Below are positions 55,888-64,000 of a stretch of DNA of 64,000 nt, piece by piece. The stretch is taken from positions 1 to 64,000 of the forward strand of contig CAZJXD010000010.1 of the NCBI GenBank assembly GCA_964549945.1, given 5' to 3'. The stretch is from B25-G16 sp964549945 (lineage in GTDB: Bacteria; Desulfobacterota; DSM-4660; Desulfatiglandales; B25-G16). Position numbers and translations under genes: made by a program. Each line of letters starts with the position of its first letter. Positions within the stretch are counted from its first letter, which is position 1. The notes under the pieces were generated by a model. It was not told where the DNA came from, searched no databases, and worked only from the letters and a program-made list of their open reading frames with translations.

Positions 55888-56316
55888 CATCTTCCTCCGC
55901 TTCGTCGTATCTGAAATATCTGGGAGTTCCTCTAAACCATGTTGGCTTTCCATACCGTATCTCCTTGCTCCTAGTTGCACTTAGGATAGTGTATGCTTCC
56001 CTTGGAGGATTAGGATTGTATAAACCCATGTGCCCATCAAAAAGCACCACATCTCCCACTTGAGGAACGCTAACTTCTTTGAATCTTGGACTGTTTGGAA
56101 GGAGTGTTGTGTTAAGATACTGATACCGAAATCCAGCTTCGACGTAGCCTGATAGGGGGAATTTGAGCAGTCTATTCCAGCGGCAGTCTTTCCAATATCG
56201 TAAGGAGTAACAATCCACTTTTTCCCTGACTTGACTATCTGCCGTCCTTCTTGTGGAGAAACGAGCTTTAGTCGCCCCGGACCAATTAAGTTGATAGAAT
56301 CATAAATTGTAATTGG
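55871..56316 (-). pseudogene. Displaced RHS C-terminal tip with NlpC/P60 domain, frameshifted
   Basis: From 56316 the translation reads PITIYDSINLIGPG, the usual last motif of an RHS core. It goes on with a linker and the NlpC/P60 catalytic motif AAGIDCSN (Cys). After a one-base shift near 56160 the other frame continues SGYVEAGFRYQYLN, then PQVGDVVLFDGHMGLYNP (catalytic His), ILSATRS and GTPRYFRYD to a stop at 55871. There is no start codon; a stop precedes the RHS motif. This is a typical orphan tip: a former toxin end pushed downstream when a new tip was gained. Confidence 0.75.
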
Positions 56317-56362
56317 TTACTGGGGAGAGGCTATCCCCCCGAATTGTCAGGGTCAGATTTTC

Positions 56363-57118
56363 TCAGAGCCCGCCAAATTGAAAAGACTTCACTAGTTTGA
56401 TCTCATTTTCTTTGAGACTGTATACTTCGAATTCATGGCTTTCATAGACTCGACGAAAAATGAGTACAAATAATTGATTCTGAAAGTTAAATACGTCCCA
56501 TAACTCCATTGAATAACCTTTCTCCGGATCCACTTTCTGAACTTTAAATCTTGGTCCTAATATAGCTTTATTGGAGGCAAGCACAAAACCTTCAACAAAA
56601 GTCCTCTCTTTGTCAGTAAGATCGTCAACCGATAGCTCATCTGATCTAATACCTAACTGGCTGACCCGATAAAAAAGAAATATTCCGTATTTAGTTTCGA
56701 ACAGATTTGTGAAGTATGCGCCTTCCCGTAAGCTCTCGGGCAAGGGTAGTTGTGTAAGGATATCTTTAAAATCTATACTTCTAAAATTCAATTGATTAAG
56801 AGGATCAATTTTTTCTGTTGAAATCGTGCCATTCTTTAATATTCGCACCCTAAATAAGCCATTTTTAAGAAATATTATTTCTGAGGATATATCTTCCTGG
56901 TTTTCCAAAATTCTCAATGATATTTGGGATATTACTACTAATTCTCGAAACCTGTTCACTGGAATGGCTTCATATTTCTTATCGGGCCGTAGATAACTAT
57001 TACGGATAAAGTTCTCGATCCTAAAGATATCAACTTTCTTTTCAAAAGCCAGAACGTAAGTAATAGAAATAAGAAATAGAATCTGAACAATCAATATGTA
57101 ATGTACATATCTTCTCAT
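56363..57118 (-). CDS. Secreted candidate immunity protein for the RHS M15-peptidase tip
   Basis: About 251 residues. The ATG at 57118 follows AGAGGCAA and begins MRRYVHYILIVQILFLISITYVLAFE, a signal peptide. The rest is mixed alpha/beta without a motif I recognise. It is directly downstream of the RHS toxin gene. An exported immunity protein would fit a toxin that cuts peptidoglycan in the periplasm. The longest frame starts at 57262 inside the RHS gene and is unlikely to be used. Confidence 0.6.
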   Translation of the reverse strand: MRRYVHYILIVQILFLISITYVLAFEKKVDIFRIENFIRNSYLRPDKKYEAIPVNRFRELVVISQISLRILENQEDISSEIIFLKNGLFRVRILKNGTISTEKIDPLNQLNFRSIDFKDILTQLPLPESLREGAYFTNLFETKYGIFLFYRVSQLGIRSDELSVDDLTDKERTFVEGFVLASNKAILGPRFKVQKVDPEKGYSMELWDVFNFQNQLFVLIFRRVYESHEFEVYSLKENEIKLVKSFQFGGL

Positions 57119-57126
57119 CTTTGCCT

Positions 57127-57210
57127 CTAATCGTAGACAATAATAATCAAAATAATCACAAAGAACAGAATCCAAACCTTGAGAGCACTGTCGGAAAAAA
57201 TCATTTTCAT
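57127..57210 (-). CDS. Putative 27-residue membrane peptide between RHS gene and immunity gene
   Basis: ATG at 57210 overlaps the TGA of the RHS gene (ATGA). The frame encodes MKMIFSDSALKVWILFFV, then a run of Ile/Leu/Val and VYD and a stop, that is, a single membrane-spanning helix. The next gene starts nine bases later. It may serve only as a coupling device for translation of the immunity gene, or it may be a chance frame. Confidence 0.35.
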   Translation of the reverse strand: MKMIFSDSALKVWILFFVIILIIIVYD

Positions 57211-60200
57211 GGACAGGGAGATTGAGAGTCAATAAATGGATTCCACTTCGGATCATACTCAATGTGGATATGATCCGAATTGGGATCGTTAGGGAAAAAC
57301 TCTGCTATTACATCATAGTCACAGCAGAGAAATTTTTGCAGCTTTTCAGTTACTTCTCTCATTTGTTTGTCAGTAATATTGTTCCCTCTCAAATCTATGG
57401 CCTCATAAGTATAATGCTTTGATCCTTTCTTATGCCGGCCTTCACTTCCTGAGGTTATTACGGGTTCAGGAAGATTAGATTCCCTAAAGATTCTATCGAT
57501 GTCACTTAGTTTACTCTCTATTAAACCACTCAATTTCTCTAGATTGACACCTTTTTTAGCTTTAATCCATCCCCACGGATCAATAAAATTTACTGGATCA
57601 TTGAGGCAGTAACCATAGAGATCAGTATCTCCTGCAATAAAAAGAATTGGATCTTTCGCCGTCCACCTGCCGATATCCGGATCGCAATCGCGGAAGCCGA
57701 AGCGGACGAGGTTGGTGTCACGGTCATGTAGGCCACCTGCAAACCCAAAGGGAATGGTGAACGACGGATTGGTGTCATTGATGATATTCCCGAATGAGTC
57801 GTATTCAATTATTTTTACCACATTCCCCGATGCATCGGCAACAACCCTGAGTGATCCTACCTGGTCATAAGTAAGGTAATAGGTTAAGCCCTCTTTGGTC
57901 ATGGCTAGAGGTATCCTGCCGTCTGCATACTCAAACCGCATGATGAGGTTGTCATTTGCGTCATACACCGCGAGAAGCCTCGTCAACCCTTGCCAGAGGT
58001 ATTTCTCCCTTATGATACCATTCACCTTCTTTGCGATTCTCCTTCCCAATGGATCATGGATATACTCGATTAGCCTGCCATCTGGGAGCGCAACACTCAG
58101 CAGTTCCCCACGGGATGAATAATCATATTTTGTTACCTCTGAACCCTCTGTTTTTTTTGCCAGAAACCCATCCGCATCATACTGGTATGTGTTGGTACCT
58201 TCTGTCAAAAGGTGATCTTCATCAGAATAGTCAAAGGTTCTTCCAGCGATCTCCCTCAGGCTATTCATCTCATAGGCGCGGGTTCCATTAAGGCCGTATT
58301 GATACTCTTCTACCAAAGTACCGTCTTTGCTGACAGTCCTTAGCCGTCCTATGGGATCATAGGTGTAAGCATAGTTAGAGATCACTCCCCCAACTTTTTC
58401 AGTTTTTGTAATGATCCTGCCGGCATTGTCCCTAGTGAGATTCCAAGATGTGAGCACATTACCGCTCACGGTATAGTCATGGCTCGCCACCTCGCCATAG
58501 CCATTGAAGGTCCTTGAGAGATTCAGGGTACCTCCGGCAATTGATTCAGGCAGGCCATTTCCTGCATTGCGGAAGATGGTGAAAGAGCCTGCACCGGTCA
58601 AAAGAGCATCGTCGTCATAAGTATAAAGGTGGGTATTGCTTGCATAGGTGAAGCTACTCAGGTTAAAGTCGTTGTTGTAGCCATATGAGATGGATTGATT
58701 TAGAGTGCCAGTCATGGTCTCGGAGGTGACAAGCGATCCATCATAGCCGTAGGTAATTGACTCCACTCCCTTCGAGATGGAACCCACCTTGGTGCCGCAA
58801 AGATATGTCAGATCGATATTCCCCTCAGGGGTATGGATCTGGGTGAGCCTGGTTCTGTCATAGATATTGTTTATCTGGTTTCCGGAAGGAAAATGTATTT
58901 GGCTCAAACGCCTGTCGGTGTCATAGAGATACCGGTAGCTTCCGCTTAGAGGTGTCTGGTAATAATCATTGAGATTAACAGAGTTAAAGCCAAACCCGTG
59001 GTTTATGGAAGATGGGTTGGTCAGCATTGTCATGTTGCCGTTGGCATCGTAGGTGAATCCTATAGAGCTGTTGTCAGGCCTATTTATACCGGTCATCCTG
59101 CCTACTGCATCGTAGGTGTAGGAGGTTGTATGGTCTTCAGGATCTGTGATGGATTTAAGGAATCCCTGGGCATTGTAAGTAAATGAAGTCTCCCTCGTAT
59201 TGGTGATGATAGAGGTCAGCCTCCCCCTGGTATCATACCCATAGCTCGTATCAAAGAGGCCAGGTATAGAAAGAGTATTTGTAAGAAGGGTATCGGGGTC
59301 ATAGAGCGTGGTGACGGTCCTGCCTTCAGGAGAGGTGATGGTCTTCCGGGATTGGAGGACATTGTTTTCAAGGGTGGTGGTAGTGCCATTGACTGTCACT
59401 ATTTCTGTGATCAGATCAGGGATCTCGTCTGCGTCTGTATCCTCGTATGTCTTGCCCCTGAGCGTTACCTTTTCAAGTGCATCAGGCGTGGTTTCCGTCA
59501 TTTCTCTTACATATTTAAACTTATATTCAGGATCGAGATCATGTCTAAATTCAAGCTCCATACCGCATGGAAGGGATTTATTCACGGCAAGTCCATCGGC
59601 TGATTGGGCAAACAGGGTCTCTGCCCCAGTTGGATCAGTGATAGTGGATTCATAAAAGCCAGTGGAATAGGTATGATCCAGGTAGGAGGTGAGGTTTCCC
59701 TCACCGGTAAGCACCTCAGTGAAAATATCGCCATTCTCATATGCGGCCCTAGAATATTGCCAATGCCCTCCTTCTTTATCTCTAGCGACTAATAGTCTTC
59801 CATTAGCATCGAACACATGTTCAAACCGGTTTCCCTCCGGCTCAATCTTGGCCGTTATCAAGCCATCCGGGGTGTATTCAAAGTCGTAAAAGCTGCCATC
59901 TGGATAGGTGACCTTGGTAAGGTGGTTATCGGCGTCTATAGTCAGATTGGTGGTGATCCCGTCAGGGGATGTGATTGAAGTGGGCACACCGCTCCCATCT
60001 CTATAAATGATCGTCTCGTTGCCAAACCTATCAATGATGGAAACCAAGTTGTTATCGTGGTCATAGCCAAACTCGTAGAGGGTGACCCCTGTATCGAGAT
60101 CAATGGTTTTCTTGTGGAGCCCGGCACTGGACAAGATATAGCCCAAGCCACTCGCCTCAGCAAAGGGGATATCCCCACCAGTCATAACATCAGCAAAGAC

Positions 60201-60383
60201 TGACGGTGGCGCTATTCTACGAATGCGATTATCACTATAATCCGCAATACAAATATCCCCCGATGTATTCACTGATACATCATGAGGATATCGGAACTCT
60301 GCTTGTACAGCTGGCCCCCCGTCGCCGCTATAGCCCTCAGTACCGTTGCCTGCCACGGTGGTGATGATGCCGCTGGTGTCCAC
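57207..60383 (-). CDS. RHS/YD-repeat toxin, C-terminal part, with M15-peptidase-like tip (continues the gene at 60269-63943 after a frameshift)
   Basis: This frame begins with the end of an NHL repeat (IITTVAGNGTEGYSGDGGPA). It carries about 15 YD repeats of the RHS shell (YGYDTRGRLTSI, FTYDANGNMTML) and ends the core with DCDPDIGRWTAKDPI ... NDPVNFIDPWGW near residue 900. The variable tip after it (about 140 residues) has SGSEGRHKKGSKHYTYEAID and DHIHIEYD, the His-Asp and His zinc ligands of M15-type peptidases that cut peptidoglycan stem peptides. The tip ends in SPCP, as does the displaced tip. It is the C-terminal portion of one protein of about 2,240 residues. The first ATG is not a real start. 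Confidence 0.88.
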   Translation of the reverse strand: MDTSGIITTVAGNGTEGYSGDGGPAVQAEFRYPHDVSVNTSGDICIADYSDNRIRRIAPPSVFADVMTGGDIPFAEASGLGYILSSAGLHKKTIDLDTGVTLYEFGYDHDNNLVSIIDRFGNETIIYRDGSGVPTSITSPDGITTNLTIDADNHLTKVTYPDGSFYDFEYTPDGLITAKIEPEGNRFEHVFDANGRLLVARDKEGGHWQYSRAAYENGDIFTEVLTGEGNLTSYLDHTYSTGFYESTITDPTGAETLFAQSADGLAVNKSLPCGMELEFRHDLDPEYKFKYVREMTETTPDALEKVTLRGKTYEDTDADEIPDLITEIVTVNGTTTTLENNVLQSRKTITSPEGRTVTTLYDPDTLLTNTLSIPGLFDTSYGYDTRGRLTSIITNTRETSFTYNAQGFLKSITDPEDHTTSYTYDAVGRMTGINRPDNSSIGFTYDANGNMTMLTNPSSINHGFGFNSVNLNDYYQTPLSGSYRYLYDTDRRLSQIHFPSGNQINNIYDRTRLTQIHTPEGNIDLTYLCGTKVGSISKGVESITYGYDGSLVTSETMTGTLNQSISYGYNNDFNLSSFTYASNTHLYTYDDDALLTGAGSFTIFRNAGNGLPESIAGGTLNLSRTFNGYGEVASHDYTVSGNVLTSWNLTRDNAGRIITKTEKVGGVISNYAYTYDPIGRLRTVSKDGTLVEEYQYGLNGTRAYEMNSLREIAGRTFDYSDEDHLLTEGTNTYQYDADGFLAKKTEGSEVTKYDYSSRGELLSVALPDGRLIEYIHDPLGRRIAKKVNGIIREKYLWQGLTRLLAVYDANDNLIMRFEYADGRIPLAMTKEGLTYYLTYDQVGSLRVVADASGNVVKIIEYDSFGNIINDTNPSFTIPFGFAGGLHDRDTNLVRFGFRDCDPDIGRWTAKDPILFIAGDTDLYGYCLNDPVNFIDPWGWIKAKKGVNLEKLSGLIESKLSDIDRIFRESNLPEPVITSGSEGRHKKGSKHYTYEAIDLRGNNITDKQMREVTEKLQKFLCCDYDVIAEFFPNDPNSDHIHIEYDPKWNPFIDSQSPCP

Positions 60384-63300
60384 CTTTCGAATACAGTGAT
60401 TCCATAGTCTGCAATGTAGGTATTCCCCGAGGCATCCACGGCTACTCTCAATGGACTGTTGAGCTGGGCTTCGGTGGCAGGGCCGCCGTCGCCCCGGTAA
60501 CCATAGGAACCGGTGCCAGCAACAGTAGTAATAACGCCGCTCGCGTCCACCCTGCGTATATGGTTTCCCTCTGCAATGTAGAGGTTCCCCAGGGCATCAA
60601 CGCTTACTCCAGAAGGGCACGACAGCTGGGCCTTGATGGCAGGTCCTCCGTCACCGCCCGACCCACGGGTGCCGTTGCCCGCCACGGTGGTGATGATGCC
60701 CTTTGTGTCCACCTTCCGGATGCGGAAATTATATATGTCAGCGATATAAAGGTTCCCTATGGAATCCACGGCTATCCCATAGGGGTAGCTTAGTTGGGCC
60801 TCAACCGCTGGCCCCCCGTCGCCACCATAGCCATAAGCGCCGTTGCCCGCCACGGTGGTGATGATGCCCTTTGTGTCCACCTTCCGGATTGAATAGTTTG
60901 CGTGCTCGGCAATGAATAGATTCCCCACCCCATCCGCTGCAACACATACCGGATGGTTTAATTGGGCCTCAACCGCTGGCCCCCCGTCGCCCCCCGAGCC
61001 CGGGATGCCGTTGCCCGCCACGGTGGTGATGATGCCCTTTGTGTCCACCTTCCGGATGCGGTTATTCGAATAATCTGCAATGTAGATATCCCCTGAGGCA
61101 TCGAAGGTTACACCATGGGGATACTGGAGGCGGCTTTGTGCAGCAGGCCCGCCGTCGCCGCTATATCCAGGTGTACCATCTCCGGCCACAGTTTCAATTA
61201 CGCTTGCTCTTTTTGTATTTATAGAGCCATCGCCTTTATAAAGCATGTCAAGATCCATAGGACTGAGGTGATGGTGAACGGATAAGGTCCAGCCCTCACC
61301 GATTATCCCTTGTCCACCTGTTTGAATGGGAATATCGCTGAGACTCCAAACGATCACCTGCTGCCTGGCACGGATTTTACCTACATTACCGCTGCCACCG
61401 CCTCCGGTAGCGCGTCGTATGCCTGGCATCTCAAATGCCATCTCAAAATCCTTCGGTGCACTATAGTACACCGCCTCATACGCAAAGCCCACACTGACAT
61501 GAGCTGTTGTGGAGCCTTTCACGGCCCTGCCAAGATGGTCCTTCCCATCCCATAGGAACTCAACTATTTGATTTGGGAGAGGCTCCAAGGTCTTCTTTAA
61601 AGTTAGGCCAGCCATTTCTACCTTGACTATAATGCTCTTTAAGCTTTCCGGTACCATGTCCCCACTGGCGGGAACTGTTATCACAGCCTTGTAGCCCTCT
61701 ACCCTGTTGCTTGCGTAATGGAGCCCGATTTTCGTTCCAGGGATAGGGATGTCTTCATGTAATATACGACCCCTCTCATCAATAAAGGAACTTACATAGG
61801 TTTTACAGGCCTTTTCCTTATCTCCTTGTTGATCAATGTTGGGTATCCCTTTTTGATTCGGACCAATGGCATCTTCGGGAGGGCCGTAAGGCCAGTTGTA
61901 ATCCCATGGACTGAAGTGATTTACTGCTACCCTCCAGAAGGTAGCCTCAGGAGGATATCTTAGAGGATCATTAAGGCCCTTTATTTCCTCGCTGTAAGTA
62001 CCGTCTCCGTCAAGATCATCCGGTTGATCATCCCCATTTGCATCAAGGGCGTCTACGATGCCATCGGTATCTGTATCGAGGAGTTTCACCACCATACCGT
62101 TATCAGAGGGCACCCATACGCCTCTGTCCCGGTTATAGTAGCCCACCGGGACAATCTCGCCAACCTCAAAGCCAAGGAAATTATCTATCCAGGTAATGAC
62201 CGGCTTCTCAAACCTCACCCTCTGAGCACCATCTACGCTGAGTTCCACACAATAGGTGTAGGCAGAGGTGGGGGGAAGAATGGCGGGCATGGATTCAGCA
62301 GTGGTGAATTCAGTCGCTCGGGTGATGATTGCGGTGAGTTCATGGATTTCATTGCCCTCCTCATCCATTAAATATGCCCTATTATCCCCAGTGAATACCA
62401 TCGTGCAGGCACGGCTTCCGAATTCATCCGTTACCTCTGTGCTCTGATGGGTGACTATTGTCTCTGGATTGCCATCAAAAGTAATGGTGGTTGACACTGG
62501 GTCCTCGGCCATCATCTGAATTGTTTTACCTATCGCGATGTCATTCCAGGGGACATAGACCTTTCTTTGGGCAGCGATCAGTCCGTCTTTCTGGTAGACG
62601 AGTGTCATAGTCCTTCCGCCTTCCACGGGAATTGAAAAACGGCCATTACCGTCGGTTACGCAGGTACCATATTCGGGGTGTTCATGGATGGTGATGGAGA
62701 CACCTTCAATGGGCGCCCCCTCTATGGAATGAACCAGGCCGGTGATGAGGGAAAACCGCTTGGGATCGTATTCTTCCACTGTGGCATCAATGGGAATCAA
62801 ATCCTCATATTGCTTCCCGAATGAGCCCTCAGGTTGGGGTTCCGGGTTACCTATCACCATTACCCTAATCTGGCAGCTGGCAGAGCCGAGAGCTCCGGTA
62901 GCGGTGATGGTATAGGTAGTGGTGTGCTCTGGAGAGACAATGATTGATCCATTTCTGGGCACATTCCCAATACCATTATCTATGTAAGCCTTATCGACAT
63001 TGAAAGAGGTCCAGGAAAGGGTGGATGAATCACCGCTCTGTATGGTAGCAGGGTTTGCCGAGAGGCTTACGGAGGGGGTAGATGGAAGAACTGTCACTAC
63101 CATCCGGTCTGTAGCCGTTCCTCCAGGGCCTGTAGCTGTGATGGTATAAGTAGTGGTCTCATTGGGCGATACGCTGATCGATCCATTTCCTTCTACGCCG
63201 CCGATATAGGGCTCGATGACACAGGAATCTGCATTGGTCGAAGTCCATGTCAGGGTGGAAGATTCTCCGATAGTAATAGTTTCAGGATCAGCACCCATGG

Positions 63301-63943
63301 CTACAGTAGGGGGAAGGTGAACGGTTACGGTAACACTTTCAGTGGTGATGCCTCCCGCTCCCGTGGCCGTAAGGGTATAGGCGGTGGTTTGTTGTGGTGA
63401 AACGCTTAGGGAGCCGTTTTGATCTACCGATCCGATACCCTGATCAATGCTCACGCTATCTGCATTGGTAGTTGACCATTTGAGGGTGCTGGAATCTCCT
63501 AGTTTTATTTCTTGAGGTTCTGCTGAGAAGGCAACCTCGGGAGAATGGATAGGAGCCTTAGCTCTTATCTCGATAGTGATTGATGCACCCCGGTCTCCTC
63601 TTAAGAACACCATTAAACGGTTCTTTCTTCGTAATTGGACATCCCTTGTAAGCTTGATATCGGTTCCATGGAGAAACTTCCTGAGCTGGATGATCCTCCT
63701 GTTAAATAATATAAATCCTCCACGGATCTTTTTATTCGGCGTGTTCTTGGTAATGGCAATAACCCCATCGCCGGGATCATCTGCCTTGAATCTATGGATA
63801 GATACGTGGAAATGCCATCTGGTAACAGTAAGCTCTTTTGGACCGAAAAGAATTTGATCAGCTGCATAGGCCTGAAATGTGATGGCAGAAATGATGAATA
63901 GAATTACTAATATTGAGAAATGCTTTTGTGAAGTGGCAACCAT
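60269..63943 (-). CDS. RHS/YD-repeat toxin, N-terminal part: signal peptide, Ig-like and NHL repeats
   Basis: The protein starts MVATSQKHFSILVILFIISAITFQAYA, a signal peptide. Three Ig-like repeats of about 85 residues follow (DSSTLKWSTTNADS, ESSTLTWTSTNADS, DSSTLSWTSFNVDK; residues 135-370). Next are a carboxypeptidase-regulatory-like domain (GLVHSIEGAPIEGVSITI, about 405-470), a beta-rich linker region, and NHL repeats of about 56 residues (ITTVAGNG-GGDGGPA-AQL-P-GVAVD-GNLYIAD; from about 960). The true frame leaves this ORF near 60400 and continues in the ORF ending at 57207; residues after TYIADYG are out of frame. The Ig-NHL-YD order resembles teneurin-like surface toxins. It is the first gene of the toxin-immunity locus. 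Confidence 0.88.
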   Translation of the reverse strand: MVATSQKHFSILVILFIISAITFQAYAADQILFGPKELTVTRWHFHVSIHRFKADDPGDGVIAITKNTPNKKIRGGFILFNRRIIQLRKFLHGTDIKLTRDVQLRRKNRLMVFLRGDRGASITIEIRAKAPIHSPEVAFSAEPQEIKLGDSSTLKWSTTNADSVSIDQGIGSVDQNGSLSVSPQQTTAYTLTATGAGGITTESVTVTVHLPPTVAMGADPETITIGESSTLTWTSTNADSCVIEPYIGGVEGNGSISVSPNETTTYTITATGPGGTATDRMVVTVLPSTPSVSLSANPATIQSGDSSTLSWTSFNVDKAYIDNGIGNVPRNGSIIVSPEHTTTYTITATGALGSASCQIRVMVIGNPEPQPEGSFGKQYEDLIPIDATVEEYDPKRFSLITGLVHSIEGAPIEGVSITIHEHPEYGTCVTDGNGRFSIPVEGGRTMTLVYQKDGLIAAQRKVYVPWNDIAIGKTIQMMAEDPVSTTITFDGNPETIVTHQSTEVTDEFGSRACTMVFTGDNRAYLMDEEGNEIHELTAIITRATEFTTAESMPAILPPTSAYTYCVELSVDGAQRVRFEKPVITWIDNFLGFEVGEIVPVGYYNRDRGVWVPSDNGMVVKLLDTDTDGIVDALDANGDDQPDDLDGDGTYSEEIKGLNDPLRYPPEATFWRVAVNHFSPWDYNWPYGPPEDAIGPNQKGIPNIDQQGDKEKACKTYVSSFIDERGRILHEDIPIPGTKIGLHYASNRVEGYKAVITVPASGDMVPESLKSIIVKVEMAGLTLKKTLEPLPNQIVEFLWDGKDHLGRAVKGSTTAHVSVGFAYEAVYYSAPKDFEMAFEMPGIRRATGGGGSGNVGKIRARQQVIVWSLSDIPIQTGGQGIIGEGWTLSVHHHLSPMDLDMLYKGDGSINTKRASVIETVAGDGTPGYSGDGGPAAQSRLQYPHGVTFDASGDIYIADYSNNRIRKVDTKGIITTVAGNGIPGSGGDGGPAVEAQLNHPVCVAADGVGNLFIAEHANYSIRKVDTKGIITTVAGNGAYGYGGDGGPAVEAQLSYPYGIAVDSIGNLYIADIYNFRIRKVDTKGIITTVAGNGTRGSGGDGGPAIKAQLSCPSGVSVDALGNLYIAEGNHIRRVDASGVITTVAGTGSYGYRGDGGPATEAQLNSPLRVAVDASGNTYIADYGITVFERWTPAASSPPWQATVLRAIAATGGQLYKQSSDILMMYQ
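60397..60404 (-). other. Single-base frameshift joining the two RHS reading frames
   Basis: On the minus strand GGAATCAC here breaks the NHL repeat after TYIADYG. Adding one A restores GNHCIRKVDTSGIITTVAG, in step with the preceding repeats. It could be a sequencing or assembly error or a real inactivating change. Confidence 0.8.
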
Positions 63944-64000
63944 AATCCCTCCTCAATATCTATCAAGAATCAGGTGATTATTGTTTCACCCTTTAGGGGA

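Noticed and set aside
60269..60400. Treating the last ~44 codons of the N-terminal RHS frame as real protein
   Set aside because: They are out of frame with the NHL repeats; adding one base near 60400 restores the repeat in the other frame.

Overview
The window looks like a piece of an anaerobic, probably Desulfobacterota (delta-proteobacterial) genome, most likely a metagenome assembly because it has a 100-N scaffold gap and several one-base frameshifts. The assignment is inference. It rests on the order ispG-proS-rel, the order DUF1844-ispE-tRNA-Gln-prs-rplY-pth-hppA, a CarD protein, a spirochaete/planctomycete/delta-type EF-G, and a complete Wood-Ljungdahl carbonyl branch. UGA is an ordinary stop in this genome: ispG, proS, rel and the RHS gene all end in it.

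Positions 1-170 (minus strand) hold what looks like the leader of an rRNA operon running out of the left edge: two near-consensus sigma-70 promoters and a boxA-like antitermination site. Back to back with it, a promoter at 480-508 drives acsD-cooS-acsB-acsC-acsE (741-9100), which encodes the corrinoid protein, CO dehydrogenase, acetyl-CoA synthase and methyltransferase. The standout feature is cooS. It is full length only if an in-frame UGA (codon 480) is read through. That codon sits where a cysteine ligand of the Ni-Fe-S C-cluster is expected, and a hairpin of bacterial SECIS type lies at the right distance downstream. This suggests a selenocysteine-containing (or UGA=Cys) CO dehydrogenase.

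From 9.1 to 34.3 kb the window is conserved housekeeping. On the minus strand are rho-rpmE-prfA-prmC-murA-comEC, then DUF1844-ispE-tRNA-Gln-prs-rplY-pth-hppA-carD-rluD. On the plus strand is ispG-proS-rel, preceded by a long untranslated region with strong nested hairpins. Then come rpmB, a CoA-disulfide-reductase-like flavoprotein, a P-loop ATPase and EF-G, all on the minus strand.

From about 34.6 kb the sequence is accessory. It has gene remnants (VOC and receiver-domain fragments) and two large secreted beta-helix proteins whose upstream regions share a ~420-bp conserved block containing an AT-rich inverted repeat and a 12-codon ORF with a good ribosome binding site. It also has metabolic singletons (aminotransferase, GYD protein, alpha/beta hydrolase, DHH phosphoesterase, ferredoxin-nitroreductase), an orphan TssB-TssC fusion, a retropepsin-like protein, a near-identical 390-bp duplicate of the nitroreductase 3' end, a DUF574-type methyltransferase, a hybrid histidine kinase, a vapBC pair and a Y1 (REP-type) transposase with 25-bp terminal inverted repeats.

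The right end (55.3-63.9 kb, minus strand) is a polymorphic-toxin locus. A very large secreted Ig/NHL/RHS protein (split by one frameshift) ends in an M15-peptidase-like tip and is followed by a secreted candidate immunity protein. Next comes a displaced, frameshifted NlpC/P60 RHS tip with its own secreted candidate immunity protein. Both tips are predicted peptidoglycan hydrolases.
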